Of a stretch of 64,000 nt of DNA, positions 30,345-41,758 are shown piece after piece. The notes under the pieces were generated by a model that saw only the letters and a list, made by a program, of their open reading frames with translations, was not told the DNA's origin and made no database searches. Position 1 is the first letter of the stretch; every line of letters starts with the position of its first letter. Source of the DNA: Oscarella lobularis (lineage: Eukaryota; Porifera; Homoscleromorpha; Homosclerophorida; Oscarellidae). The stretch spans positions 1,736,001 through 1,800,000 of the forward strand of contig NC_089176.1 in NCBI RefSeq assembly GCF_947507565.1, read 5' to 3'. A program made the position numbers and the translations under genes.

Positions 30345-31572
30345 CTGTTCGTGCACCTTTCGGCCATTCTGTATTTCGTATTTCGTATTTTGGGTGTATT
30401 TTCTATTTCGTATTCTATAATTCGTATTTCGTATTTCTTACCAGTATTTACTGTTTGGTATTCTGCGTTTCGTATTTTGTTTGTCGTTTTCTTGTATTTC
30501 GTATGTCGTATGTCGTATGTCGTATTTTCTATTTTGTATTTCACCTATGTATGTATGTATGTATGTATGTATGTATGTATGTATCTATTTTTCTATCTAT
30601 CTATCTATCTGTCCACAAATGTAATTCAAATCAGCAGTACTGTACACAGTAGAAACGCGATGTGCACGTGACTAGAACAGATTTTGGGAAGAATCGCTAT
30701 ATAGGGTGAAACTAAACTTTATAGCGTACTACCCATTAATAAAATTGGCCCCTTAGGATATAGACGATGCTGATCCGCTCGATGTTGAAGAACCCCTGAA
30801 TCAATATGCTGCATCAGAAGTTTCAAAGCAAGTGGCTTCACACAACTGACAAATTCATCATAATTTCTTCATAAAGGAGCCAAATAATTTTGATACAAAC
30901 GCATATAGTCTGCAGAACAAGTGCTTCAAATTTCTTATGGTGCATTTAGTTAAGAACAAATGGCAGTGTTTTGTTGTTAGTTGTTCTGCTATATGCGTTT
31001 GTATCAAAATTATTTGGCTCCTTTATGAAGAAATTATGATGAATTTGTCAGTCGTGTCTTCAAAGCCACTTGCTTTGAAACTTCTGATGCAGCATATTGA
31101 TTCAGGGGTTCTTCAACATCGAGCGGATCAGCATCGTCTATATCCTAAGGGGCCAATTTTAATTAATGGGTAGTACGCTCTAACGTTTAGTTTCACCCTA
31201 TATGGCGATTCTTCCGAAAATCTGTTCTAGTAACGTGCACATCGCGTTTCTACTGTGTACAGTACTGCTGATTTGAATTACAGATGATAGATAGATAGAT
31301 AGATAGAAAAATAGATACATACATACATACATACATACATACATACATAGACATAGGGGAATGAAACACAAAATAGGAAATACGACATACGACATACGAC
31401 ATATGAAATACAAGAAAACGACAAACAAAATACGTAACACAGAAACAGTAAATACTGGTAAGAAATACGAAATACAGAATACGAAATACGAATTATAGAA
31501 TACGAAATAGAAAATACACCCAAAATACGAAATACGAAATACGAAATATGGAATGACCGAAAGGTGCAGGGT
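30345..31572. repeat. Giant palindrome, arms about 580 bp
   Basis: The left arm (about 30,345-30,930) and right arm (about 30,990-31,572) are reverse complements over their whole length around a spacer of roughly 60 bp. From the outside in, each arm has the terminal word GTGCACCTTTCGG, about 180 bp of a degenerate CGTATTTCGTATTT repeat, an ATGT then ATCT microsatellite, and about 330 bp of non-repetitive sequence (for example AATTCAAATCAGCAGTACTG and TCGAGCGGATCAGCATCGTC). The arms differ by point changes and a few indels. The outer words match the ends of the neighbouring 31.57-35.58-kb element, so this is likely a non-autonomous foldback relative. Confidence 0.9.
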
Positions 31573-32030
31573 CCGTGCACCTTTCGGTCATTCCGTATTT
31601 CGTATTTCGTATTCTGTATTTTGTATTTTATACTAGTATTTTCTATTTGGAAATTCTAAAATTCGTATTTCGTATTCTGTTTTTTGTATTTCGTATCAGT
31701 ATTTCCGGTTTGGTATTCTGTGTATTTCATATGTCGTTTCTTGTATTTCCTATGTCGTTTTTTGTATTTCATATGCCGTATTTCGTATTCTGTATTTCGT
31801 ATTTAGTATTTAGTATTTCGTATTTCTTACCTGTATTTCCTGTTTCGTATTCTGTAATTCGTATTTCGTATGTCGCTTTTCGTATTTCGTAAATTGTATT
31901 TCTTACCAGTATTTCCTCCTTGGCGTTTATATGTCTATTGATTTGGCATTCCTGTTCTGAATTTGGTACTTCTTAACTCAATTTCCTGTTTTGCATTAAA
32001 GACCGAATTAAGAATACTATTTCAATGTGC

Positions 32031-33499
32031 TTACAACACTTTAGTCAAAGTGATATAAAACTTAATAGCTGCTTTAAACGATGTGGAATCGCCATTAACA
32101 ACATTTCCGAAAATAGTTTCCATAGATGGAAATCGTCGATGAAAAAAGGATTCGCGTCTTGCAATTCTTTGCGGATGCTGTTCCAGTGGGTCTTGGCCGA
32201 AGTTACTTTGACGGGTCAAAGTTCCCCCTTCATTTTCAAAACAAGTAACAGCTTCTTCAAATGTTGGTATTGAAGGAAATGGAACAGATCCTGTTCTTCT
32301 TGCGGACGAAGCCAAGGTGTTCGGAACTCCTTTTCCTGCATTACCAAAAATAATATCTTATTATTGTTTTTCTATAGCGTTTTCATCGGGAATAACGTGG
32401 TTATTCCATGAAGAAACCATAATTTTGCAGCCGTGAGAAGCCACCTGCTTCGTGACTGCTGACACGGCAAATTGCTGTTGAGGGTCTTCCAGATCAATGT
32501 CATCGGCGTCGTTCATTTCATTCAAAGCCATCTTTATCGGGTAGTTAACTCTACCGTTAACCTCCACCCAGATTCGCTCTATTGTATGATTCTGCCAGAA
32601 ATCGTATCGTGACACGGACATATCGATTTCTGCACTACTTAGAATTACATGCGTTGAACACGTCTGAACAACAGGACGACGTTGAGGGTTTGTGCGGCAG
32701 CCAGATAGCATATCCTGCACGTGAAGCATTAGATAATGCTCACGACCATGGTCCACTCTTATAGTGTCCCAAATCCCGTGGGTCCAAAGAATAGGTCTAC
32801 AATGGAATAACATTGCTTTATTTAAGGGTGCCACTACTCATTGAAAAAGCCTACTCAAAAAGAGATTCGTATATTGTTATCGGATTCTTAAGATATCGAC
32901 ATTGTAATAAACGCTACAATCATCCCCAAAAATCCATCAATGGCCGCATAGTGTGTCACTCCGTACATGACGAGCTTCTCATTTTGATCCACATGCAGTT
33001 TGTGTCCAAAATATTCTGCCGTATACGGAGTCGGGTTGATTTGGCGCTCTGCGCGAATGTGCCGAAGCCTTTGATATCCAGGAGCAACAGTACGTAACGC
33101 TTGAGCGACTCTTCTGCTGCTCACACGAAATCCCCTTGCAAGCAGAAGTCCCTTCATGGTCTTACGACCGTACGTTGGTCCAACCTAAATTGATAAGAGC
33201 AGAAATTGAACTTTCAAAATGGCAGATATTATACGTTATGTACGTACGTCTCTAATGGCTTCATAGACCATGCGATTGAGCTCTGTTTGGCTCAGTCCAC
33301 TTCTTAAGGTAATATTGTGTTTCGCACAGAAACGACGAACACTCATCTCGCTGAATCCGCGTTGTCCAGGGTTTCTAGCGGAAAGCCGTGCGCTGATCGC
33401 CTTGTGCGTCTGTCCTTCTGCTACCATAGCACGTACAGCAGCCGCATTAACTTGATCCATCTCTATTCTACCAGACGTCACGTGATATCGATTGTACAC
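32031..33499 (-). pseudogene. DDE integrase-like transposase (damaged)
   Basis: It starts at about 33,499. The N-terminal part (AVRAMVAEGQTHKAISARL...SEMSVRRFCAKHNI) is a helix-turn-helix DNA-binding region. An intron near 33,187-33,240 leads to YTAEYFGHKLHVDQNEKLVM (first Asp, in HVDQN), AAIDGFLGMIVAF, an intron near 32,808, then DTIRVDHGREHYL (second Asp), an intron at about 32,586-32,642 (GTAATT...GGCAG) and HTIERIWVEVN (catalytic Glu). The C-terminal part (FGQDPLEQHPQR, FITLTK type ending) lies at 32,031-32,340. The D, D, E order is that of rve-like transposases; I cannot name the superfamily safely (IS3EU-like is one candidate). Stops near 32,890 and a changed donor near 32,375 suggest decay. 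Confidence 0.65.
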
Positions 33500-33505
33500 G
33501 TGCGC

Positions 33506-34952
33506 ATGCTAGCAATCCGCCATTTTGCCATCATGGAATTCCTTCTAGTTCGTGGGAGAAAGGAGTTTCGCCTTCGCCAGGCTCAAATAACTGCGACCAG
33601 AGTTGCTTTGCTGTTTCAGGTAAGTCTTTATCAGCTAAGAGAATGGCGATCGGCGTGTCGTGTGGCCAAACTCGTTTGAACGCGGGGTTCTCTCGAATTT
33701 TCCAAGTCTAATTTGCGCGTCCTCTGTCAATTTTCGACTTTTCACTAACATATTTTGTTCACAGATTGTAGAATTAACCGTTCATTTGATCGACGATAAC
33801 ACAGGCCGTTCTGAATTTCCCGACGCGGAAGGAAGCTTTGATTCGCCGGTTTTCCTGGAGGCACAAGGCTCGTCGTCGGCGGCGAGGGAAAAGATGCGTC
33901 GGGATTCCTGTCCCCGCCATCGAGCTCAAGGCAGTCAGTTTATCATTCTACCCCATCACTAATTTGGTCCTACAACCTTTAAAGTCTTCTTCTACCAACC
34001 CTCCCACCCCTCCGAGTGCGTACGGCGACAGCGAATCTTCGTCTTTTTCAGCATTTGGCAGTCACACTGGAGCATCGTTTGGCGGTGGGCAGATGCAGCC
34101 GAGAACAACGGGAAAGCGATCGTGGTCCTACTCAAGGAAAGGAAAAGAACGTGTCGACAGTCACAGTCGCCGCATTAAAATCTTTAAAGGGCGAGTGAGA
34201 AGTGGCAGCCTCACAAAAACGGGCAATCAACTATGGGTACCGATTACGGAGAAAACGGCAAATCAGCCGTACATTGTCGAAGCTGTGACGCATCAGTTAG
34301 GAAGAGGCAGATGGGCACTTGTAAGTCCCGACGGATTGGAGATAAAGGACATGCCGGGAACTCGAGGTATTTATAATAATATAATTAAAACGTTTAGTTT
34401 TCCAACATCATTTATTAATTATGTTTCATTTTTTAGGAATGGGATTTTGGGCACAGCCTGCCAGACATATCTATGTCATTCCAGAAAATGAGAAGCCTGC
34501 GACAGTTCTTTTGTCGTCGTCTAGCGACGAAACCGTCGAGCAGGTCATTGAACCCAAAGAGAAACGAGCCGCTGGTGCACCGGATACCCTTATTCTGCTT
34601 GGCATCGAGAAGAAGGTAGATGAAATTAATGCCAAGGTCACCAAGTGCATGAAACCGTCTGCTGAAGTCATTCCAGCGTCTATGAAGACCGCTGTGCAGA
34701 ATTCATTTCCCTGCCGTATTTGCCTCAAAAAGCCTCTAGATGAACCACCAATGGTTGCGTCATGCTGCCAAGCGATCATAGGATGCGAAACATGCGTCGC
34801 AGCTTGTTTCGGCGATGATGAAGTGAAGGACTGCCCCCAACTGTCGCACCGGTGGAGCCCTGGCAAAAACCTTTGCCATTCGTGGCCTGGAAGAGTTCTT
34901 CTCCAAAGTGAGTCACTGTCAAGTCACGGAGGAGGGGTCGTCTTCTGGGTGA
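33506..34952 (+). pseudogene. RING-like zinc-binding protein of the two-gene transposon (frameshifted)
   Basis: Candidate starts are ATG 33506 or 33533. Exon 1 ends at LLFQ before a 145-nt intron (33,620-33,764, GTAAGT...CACAG). Exon 2 begins IVELTVHLIDDNTG. A Ser/Pro-rich middle follows in another frame, then WVPITEKTANQPYIVEAVTHQLGRGRWALV and, after a roughly 70-nt intron ending TTTTTTAG near 34,435, a coiled segment and the zinc-binding end: FPCRICLKKPLDEPP, SCCQAIIGCETCVAACFG, then CP. One extra C near 34,837 moves the last metal-binding residues out of frame. The spacing C-x2-C...CC...C-x2-C...C-x2-C is RING-like. It starts within about 10 bp of the divergent transposase start, so the two share a promoter region; a role in mobilisation is inference. 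Confidence 0.55.
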
Positions 34953-35577
34953 CTGGTTCTTATGGGAAAGCCTGCTGTTCTTGTTGCAGGAACCACCATC
35001 GATGACGAGGATTTTGTTGTTTCTCATGGCGGAAACCTACTACTGATTGTGTTGCGTAGTAGATGGTCTGCTAGTTGTTCTGAGGCTTTTCTCTAGCAGC
35101 GTCACACTACTGCCTGAGTTGCGTAGTAAACGCTGATTCTTGCATGCAAATAAAACTTTATAAAATTCACGGCGTGACCAAGATAAGTACGACGTACAAA
35201 ATATGACACACCAAGAACAAAATACGAGATATGAAATACGAAATACAAAATATGAAACACAAAACACAGAATAGGAAGTAAGAAATACTGGTAAGAAATA
35301 CAAAAATACAAAGTATGATTTAGTAATTACAAAATACGAAATATGAAATACGAAATAGAAAATAAATATACAAAATAAAAAATACGAAATACGAAAAACG
35401 ACATACGAAATACGAAATACAAAAAGCGGAAATACTGGTAAGAAAATACGAAATGCTAAGTACTAAATATAAAATACAGAATACGAAATACGAATTTTAG
35501 AATTTCCAAATAGAAAATACTAGTATAAAATACAAAATACAGAATACGAAATACGAAATACGGAATGACCGAAAGGT

Positions 35578-35860
35578 GACCGTGCACCTTTTGGCCATTC
35601 CGTGTTTTGTATTTCGTATTCAGTATTTGGTATTTCTTACTATTATTTTCTATTTCGCATTCTAAAATTCGTATTTCGTATTCTGTTTTTCGTATTTCTT
35701 AACAGTATTTCCTGTTTGGTATTCTGTGTTTCGTCGTTTTTCGTATTTCGTATTCTGTATTTTGTGTTTCTTCAGCAGTATTTTCTATTTCGTAATCCGT
35801 ATTTCGTAATCTATAACATATTCTGCATTTTTGTATTTCTTACCAGTATTTCTTAAAATA
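35578..35860 (+). repeat. Further TIR-like block of degenerate CGTATTT repeats
   Basis: It begins GTGCACCTTTTGGCCATTCCG and continues as about 270 bp of CGTATTTCGTATTC-type sequence, like the left TIR of the 31.57-kb element, directly after that element's right end. It is probably the end of a third copy of the family that lost its other end. Confidence 0.8.
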
Positions 35861-37339
35861 ATCATCAGACGGCTTCGTTTTGTCAAAAACTTTGCTGGAT
35901 AGTACATTTCAACGCCTATTGATATTCAAAACCCGGATCTAAAACGGTTTCCTGAGTTTGGCAAGGTTAATAAATAGCGCGGATGGAGTCTACGATTCAC
36001 ACGGCTGACGTAACGTTATAATTCTCTTCATGCAAGCGTTTGGCACGAAGTCCAATTGACGTCCAATCAGAAGGAGCATGGAAATATGGCAGAGAACTAG
36101 TTACTGGTGATTTCACTTGCCTTTTTGTTGGCTACGGCATGAACCCATTCTCACCAAGGAATTTCCTTGTCAGGTTGTGAGCTGTATATCAATAGTAAAT
36201 ACGTTCATTTGCTGGACAATTTTCCTACGTAAAATAACTCTTTAGAGTAGAGAGATATGCACTACTTAGTAAGCTGGCTCACTCACAAGAGTTGATTTAC
36301 CTGAATAAAAAACATTTGCCGATATCCGAGTCGCACGCGCGTTTGATCTATGGAGAAGGGAGGGCCGGAGTTGTTCGAAGATCCGGTCGCCTATTCCGAC
36401 CGATACTACTCTTTCTTTCGAAGAAGTCTCGAACCAGGGATACTAGTATCCCTGCTGGGACGTGAGCTCTCATCGGGTCCTCCAGCAACGTCTCGCGGAT
36501 TTTAGACGAGCTGTACAAACGAGCGAATCTCGCAAATGCATTCTCCGGTGGCCAGATCATTCTGTCGCTCATAGTTCAGTGTACACAAGTCAAGCTAACG
36601 TGCGTTTGAAGGCTAGGTAGGACCTGGAGAGAAGAGGGAGTTTATTCAAAAACGGAAGCAAAACTATAGTCATTCCTTCCGATTTGAGCCATTTACGATC
36701 ACGCAATTTCGAATGAAATAAAAAAGATGCTGATTCGGTACTTTCGAAATTGAAAATAGCAACAGACCGAGAGCCCCAGCTGGAGAAACTCATCGCACCT
36801 CTCCTTCGCTTTCTCGAACAACTCGGAGACGGATACCCGGTACTTCAATCGCAATGCACGGGAATTTCTCTTCCTCCTCTTCAAAAAGAGCGCACACGTC
36901 GGGTCGGTAACTGCCTCACAGGACAACTCGACATCTTTATTGAGTGCAACGATGATGGGCAACTTCTTATCTTTTATCCAGTTTCCTAGGAAACGAATGA
37001 TTTTTGGTAAATCTGCTGGACGAACACGTCCTGAAATGCTTGTGACAACAAGACACTATTGACGTATTCCACTTTAAGACCCCGCAATTCATCGTTGGCA
37101 ACTTCATGGAAATCAAAAGGAGCCGGTATTGTGGTGACTTTGGGCTGGCTACCGCTGGAATACAATACCTCTCGATTGCCATGTATCGCAAAATAATCCT
37201 CAGCCTCTGAATCTGCAAAAGCAAAAAGACACCCATTTTTAAACATAGGTTATGGTCACGTGCATCTTCTACTATTTAATTAAAATTAATCTCTACTGGA
37301 GATAGACACGTGGTCAGCAAAATCACGAGAAAAAGTGTC
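35861..37339. other. Unrecognised ORF fragments on the minus strand
   Basis: Three minus-strand pieces look more protein-like than chance: 36,572-36,348 (MIWPPENAFARFARLYSS...), 36,962-36,699 (IIVALNKDVELSCEAVTDP...) and 37,246-36,986 (FAFADSEAEDYFAIHG...DFHEVANDELRGLKVEYVN). They follow each other in minus-strand order with frame changes, as in a decayed or intron-containing gene. No family is recognised. The remaining sequence shows nothing. Confidence 0.3.
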
Positions 37340-37380
37340 CAGAGCCGTATATAAAGATTTATTCTTTATATACGGCTCTG
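37340..37380. repeat. Perfect 17-bp hairpin
   Basis: CAGAGCCGTATATAAAG at 37340-37356 is matched by its exact reverse complement at 37364-37380 around a 7-nt loop. No surrounding element was identified. Confidence 0.85.
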
Positions 37381-37712
37381 CAAGTGACGATTGCGCGGTC
37401 AGCGGTCGGCTACGCAAACCAGTACAGTAAAACGAACGGTAATCGTAGCGCTTCGACCAAATGTGCAAATCGCAAAACAAAGTTCTACGTCGACATAGTT
37501 AGAACGTATCTAACGAAACTCCCTAGGTTCTTGCCACGAATCGCCGAATAGACAGTTACCACTTACCCTAATGCCCAGAAGAACGTGTACTACGCTTCCG
37601 GCTCCTTACGATAGCGTCAATACGTTTTGCAAATTGCAATTGTCACCATATACGACTACAGCACGACAAACGATCGACAGGCAATGAATAAAACATACAA
37701 CATAGAGGGTAC

Positions 37713-38080
37713 TTATAGAGGGTACTGTTCTTTAATGTGGGAAATAATGTTCCAAAACGCCGTGGATCCGCCTTGATAAAACTGCTTTCTCCACATGAAT
37801 TCGGGTAAATACGTCATGAGCAGACGTGAATGTATGACGTTGCGACTCCTAAGCATTCTCTTACAAGTCGACCACATGGACTCCACATTCTGCGTATGGG
37901 CTGCCGTAACAGGATCGACGAAATGACGAGAGTGGTTTACAATGGCATGAGCATAATTCCTCCCAGCCTGCGCTTGAATGCCAAGGTATGCCCGCCACTC
38001 GTCGCTGTAAATCGTTGTCTCGGGACGAATAAATTGGCGAATGAGGGGCATTAGTGTCGCCACGTCTCTCGACTGAACTT
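37713..38080 (-). pseudogene. Merlin-type (IS1595/ISXO2-like DDE) transposase, C-terminal fragment
   Basis: The minus-strand frame reads DVATLMPLIRQFI, then TTIYSDEWRAYLGI (catalytic Asp in YSDEW), VNHSRHFVDPVTAAHTQNVE, SMWSTCKRML (catalytic Glu region), TYLPEFMWRKQF and ISHIKEQYPL. These are the marks of the ISXO2-like DDE domain of Merlin and IS1595 transposases. About 120 residues remain; the N-terminal domain and first catalytic Asp are missing, and the sequence upstream (38,081-38,270) is unrelated. No terminal repeats were found. Confidence 0.75.
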
Positions 38081-38429
38081 CTCCCGTATAAACACGGGAG
38101 GGGAGAAGGGCCTGGTACTTCTAAGGTGTGAAAAGGTCACGTGGGACCCCCTTTGGGGGCAGCGGTCAGTCATGTGCTTCTTTAAATACTTGTCATAACA
38201 CCAGGGTATTATCGCTCTCGTGCAACTAGTTGTAGGTAAACAGACGAAACGGTTCGTGCTACCGCGGTTCAAATTCTTTTCAGGACATCATCAAGAAAGG
38301 TGGGATATGACCACACGCTTATTAATTGATTATGAAGAGGATGTCGTTTTGCAGTCATTGCCGCCTGCAGAAAAAGTAATGAAAATTTTAAACATAGCTA
38401 TTATACATGCTTGTTTTAGTCTATCTCTC

Positions 38430-38688
38430 GATCCAGTTTGCGTGATGAAGACATTCTTCCGTCTCGGCAAGACAGCGACTGCGTCTTTCAGTCTGGCGTA
38501 GACTTCATAATGCGTTTTCTTGTTTCGAGATTCAAGTCATTTTTTCATTTATCCAACGTCAGTCCTAAACGAAAACATCACAAGCAGCCAACGAAGGCAC
38601 GTATTACACCTTTGCCCATATTGGACGTCAACGAAGGGAAGACAGACGGCAACATCACCGTCCTAGATAATTTTAAGATGCCAAAAAT
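38430..38688 (+). pseudogene. DUF6589-type gene, fragment copy B
   Basis: The frame contains MRDEDILPSRQDSD, FIMRFLVSRFKSFF and ITPLPILDVNEGKTDGNI. The same order occurs in copy C at about 59,450-59,670 (DHILPSPADKRE, MKTFLKRFLTTEFKAL, ICPLEILDENERSIYGT), so B and C are closer to each other than to copy A. The fragment ends exactly at the gypsy LTR (38,689) and is not seen on the other side of that element. It is too short to function. Confidence 0.6.
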
Positions 38689-38823
38689 TGTAGCGATGAG
38701 TTCTCGTGTACAGGCGAGACTGACTCTTTATTTAGCTCCCAACTCAATATATACCGGTAGTTTACTACCCTCCTCCTATCCACGTGACCCCGTCTAATCC
38801 ATTTACACATAGCGAACACTACA
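38689..38823 (-). repeat. 3' LTR of the gypsy element
   Basis: A 135-bp LTR beginning TGTAG and ending CTACA, so its ends are short inverted repeats with TG...CA. On the minus strand it contains AATAAA (in AGCTAAATAAAGAGTCAG), a likely polyadenylation signal. It is shorter than the right LTR by about 30 bp after GTTCTCG. Confidence 0.85.
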
Positions 38824-38837
38824 AACCTCCCCCTCCC
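38824..38837 (-). other. Polypurine tract
   Basis: On the minus strand GGGAGGGGGAGGTT directly precedes the TG of the 3' LTR, the position expected for the plus-strand primer. Confidence 0.8.
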
Positions 38838-38939
38838 ATGTATCATATCCTCATGACACGCTACTCTATCCACTGACATCAACCTACGACTACAAAAATA
38901 ACGACTAAAATTCGACTCAGGGAGGAGGGTCCTCAACGC

Positions 38940-39796
38940 TTAATAGTTCCACAGAAAATCACTAGATTGGGCGGTGGTTTTAACTGCTGTTGAAGGTCTC
39001 GGGCGTTCCTGCGAACCACTTGCTACTTCCCCCTCTGAATCCTCATCCGGGGTCCTCGCAGACAAGTGATCGGTCGGACTATCGTCATTGTCGGTATCCT
39101 CCTCTTTTTCGGCCTCTTGTTCCCAAACGTCGCTTGTGTAGAAGGGAATCATTCGTTGGACGTGGACGGTGAGCTCTTTGCCCAATTCCACGTGAGATAC
39201 GGTGTATACCACATCTGATTTCTTCTCTTGTACGCGATATGGGCCTTCGAACCGGGGCGCGAGTTTGGGAGACAATCCCGGTCGGCGATGGGCGGAATGC
39301 ACCAAAATCAAGGACCCAATCGCGAACTCAACCGGTCGATGCTTCGAATCATAATACCTTTTCCTCATCTCGTCGACACGTTCCTGACGCTCTCTGGCCG
39401 ACTGAAACGCTTCCCGAATCTTCTTGGTGAGGTCGATTCCGCACTGCATGACATCCTCTCGTATGACTGACTCCGAACCGTCGATCACTTGGGTGGGAAG
39501 GTGTGCATCGCGGACGTGGACCAGGTAGAACGGCGTGTTTCCTATGGCATCGACGACGCTCGTTCGGTAGGCAAATGCGATTGACTCGAGGTATTCGTCC
39601 CATTTGATTTGCTTGTACGTAGGCTGACAAAGCGGCAGCGACGTATTGATTCATCCTCTCAACCTGACCGTTGGTTTGCGGATGATAGGCCGTCGGAAAT
39701 ATTTTTTAATTCCAATCGTGACGAGATTCGCTCAAGGAGTGCCGAAGTAAACTGGCTTCCCCGATCGGACAGCAATCGCTTCGGACAGCCATGACG
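38940..39796 (-). pseudogene. Gypsy integrase, core end and C-terminal part
   Basis: On the minus strand: HGCPKRLLSDRGSQFTSALL (second catalytic Asp in SDRG), then in shifted frames NGQVERMNQY (catalytic Glu region) and a long C-terminal part with RYYDSKHRPVEFAIG, LSPKLAPRFEGPYRVQ (the GPY/F module) and an acidic tail ending SSDFLWNY. At least two frame changes lie between 39,350 and 39,720. It continues the integrase part at 45,817-46,093, from which it is separated by the 6-kb TIR element. Confidence 0.8.
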
Positions 39797-40800
39797 TAAG
39801 ACCAGAGATAGAAAAGAAGAGGGATAGGTAACTCGCGCTATCACGTGACATTTCTCTGACGCCAGGTTTGAAGCCGGATAATCCCGGATGCGTTCATTAC
39901 AAGGGGCCATAAATGATTCGATATTTCATACTTTTGAACTGTTTTGCAGCCTGTGGTGGGAAAACGTTCTTTATGTATGCGCTACTGTAAAAACCTCCGC
40001 AGAATTGTAAAAGTTACTAGCTCGTTTTCGATCGCCAAAGGTTAGGTGAACTTTTGCTTACTCGCACACCTACGTAAATGGGCCTAAGTTTTTTGATGGT
40101 GGAATAAACGACGCAAGGCATAACTGCAAAGAAGTATAAGTCACGTGAGGTCGTGACGGAAACTAGCTCTATTCTCTCTCTAGGGCAAGCTAGTCTCTTC
40201 CGAATAGCCTCACGCACTACGTCTATGATGGTACTATCATATATGGAAGCGTCGCTGTTTTTGCAGTAGCCGCAGCAAAAGACCGTCAGAGGGAGCATAA
40301 CTTTAGGTGCTAAACACGCCCATAACGTGACGTATTCCCTCGTAGCTTTGGAACAGCAGCTGCCTTGGCCGTAGGAATGAACGAAAGCGCTAAAGCAATG
40401 AATTGTGCTTCTTATTCACCCATCGAAAGGCTTCTAGAGTCATCGACGTACGAGTGGGAGGGAGCACAAGTCCGCGTGTCACGTGGTGATCGAAACGGGC
40501 TTCCGAACTCTTTGACGACGGTACACCCGTGGAGGCAATTGGGTTGTGGGCGTAGCGCGCACGGACCCGGGGCGGATGGTGTGCACCGAATCTCCGGGGA
40601 GACTCATCCCGGCCGGTGCGGATACCAATCCAAACCCCCTATACACTCGCCAACGAGACGCCCAGGCTCGTTGGCGACCCCTCCCCGTGGACTCAAATTA
40701 CACCAAACCATAGTGTATTTTGCACAACGTATACGGGACCTCCGCGACTATCGACAAAAAGTTCTCATGCGATAAATAGCACTCTCCGCTTACGTCGCCT

Positions 40801-41758
40801 CTAATCGCGCAAGAAACTCGCCAGATCACGCGGATCCATCCTGATATAGCGCGTGTAAGCGTCGCTACGCCACCGTCCGAGCGTTCGAATCGTCGAGTCT
40901 TCAATCCCGGCTGCCGCCGCCGATGTCGCTGCGCCGATGCGAAAGCTGTGGCCCGAATAGCGATCGGCGGGGATGCCACTAGCTCGTAAGGCTGCTTTAA
41001 CGTGGTCGACGAGCGCCTGTCGCGACAACGCCCAGCCATCCTCAAAGACGAAAAGGGGGCCCATCTCCATTCCACGCCGCGCTAGGTAAGCCAGCAGCGC
41101 ATTCACCGGGCAGATGTCCGTCTCCGCTCTGCCAATCACGACGTCGACACCATTACGGAACGGGTCTGCTTTTGATTCTTTTAGGCGTAACCGGACGAAG
41201 GTCGGCGTTTCCTCGGCATGGCAGCGTAAATTCGCCCGAGCGAAGAAAGCCAAAGAATCCGATGCAGCAAGCCGCCCAGAGCATTGCAACGTCCCAGAGG
41301 TGAGCAAACGGGCTCCATGCCTCCCGTAGCTGGCGTAAAATTGTAGGTGTGACGGGAAGCCGCGGATCTGGCGCCGCTCGGCCCTGTACTCGCTTTATAC
41401 CCGCCAGGGCAAACTTGAGCTGCGGAAGGGGGCCCGCCAACGGGTCGGAACCACCGTCTGAAATCTGCACAAAACGCACGCCTGCCAAGTAAGTTTTAAT
41501 CAACGAATAACGTAAACCGTCCCTGGCTATTTGTGCGCAAAATAGACACAACGTTCGTTCGACCGCCGGGAACGGCGTCAGCGAGAAGCGACTGCAGAAA
41601 TTCACAAATCGACGCTGACCGGCGGCATAGACGCGGCGAGTGGAATCGGCGACGCCGCGGGCAATGAGTGCAGAAAGAGCTGACTCCACGGAAGCACCGG
41701 TGGGCAAAGTAGCTCCAATAGCGGCTGGGGGATCCGCGCTGGCTCCAGCGATAACCAT
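40801..41758 (-). pseudogene. Tyrosine recombinase of the DIRS element (frameshifted)
   Basis: The N-terminal SAM-like part (STRRVYAAGQRRFVNFC, TYLAGVRFVQI) is followed by FGFLRSGEFTLP, then in another frame RLKESKADPFRNGV, ICPVNALLAYLARRG, GPLFVFEDG, the H-x-x-R box GHSFRIGAATSAA and LGRWRSDAYTRYIRMD with the catalytic Tyr. The frame change near 41,220 coincides with a loss of roughly 15-20 residues compared with the related copy at 28.2 kb. The C-terminal catalytic residues are intact. Confidence 0.8.

Larger units (their letters stand above)
31566..35577. mobile_element. Two-gene DNA transposon with long TIRs made of degenerate CGTATTT repeats
   Basis: Inverted ends share GTGCACCTTTCGGTCATTCC followed by hundreds of bases of CGTATTTCGTATTTTG-type sequence: left TIR about 31,566-31,920, right TIR about 35,190-35,577. 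A stretch including ACTAGTATTTTCTATTTGG and AATTCTAAAATTCG is shared in order, so the TIRs are homologous and not just similar simple repeats. Inside are a minus-strand DDE integrase-like gene and a plus-strand RING-like gene, divergent from about 33,500. Target duplication is unclear because a similar end abuts on each side. Both genes are damaged. Confidence 0.7.
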
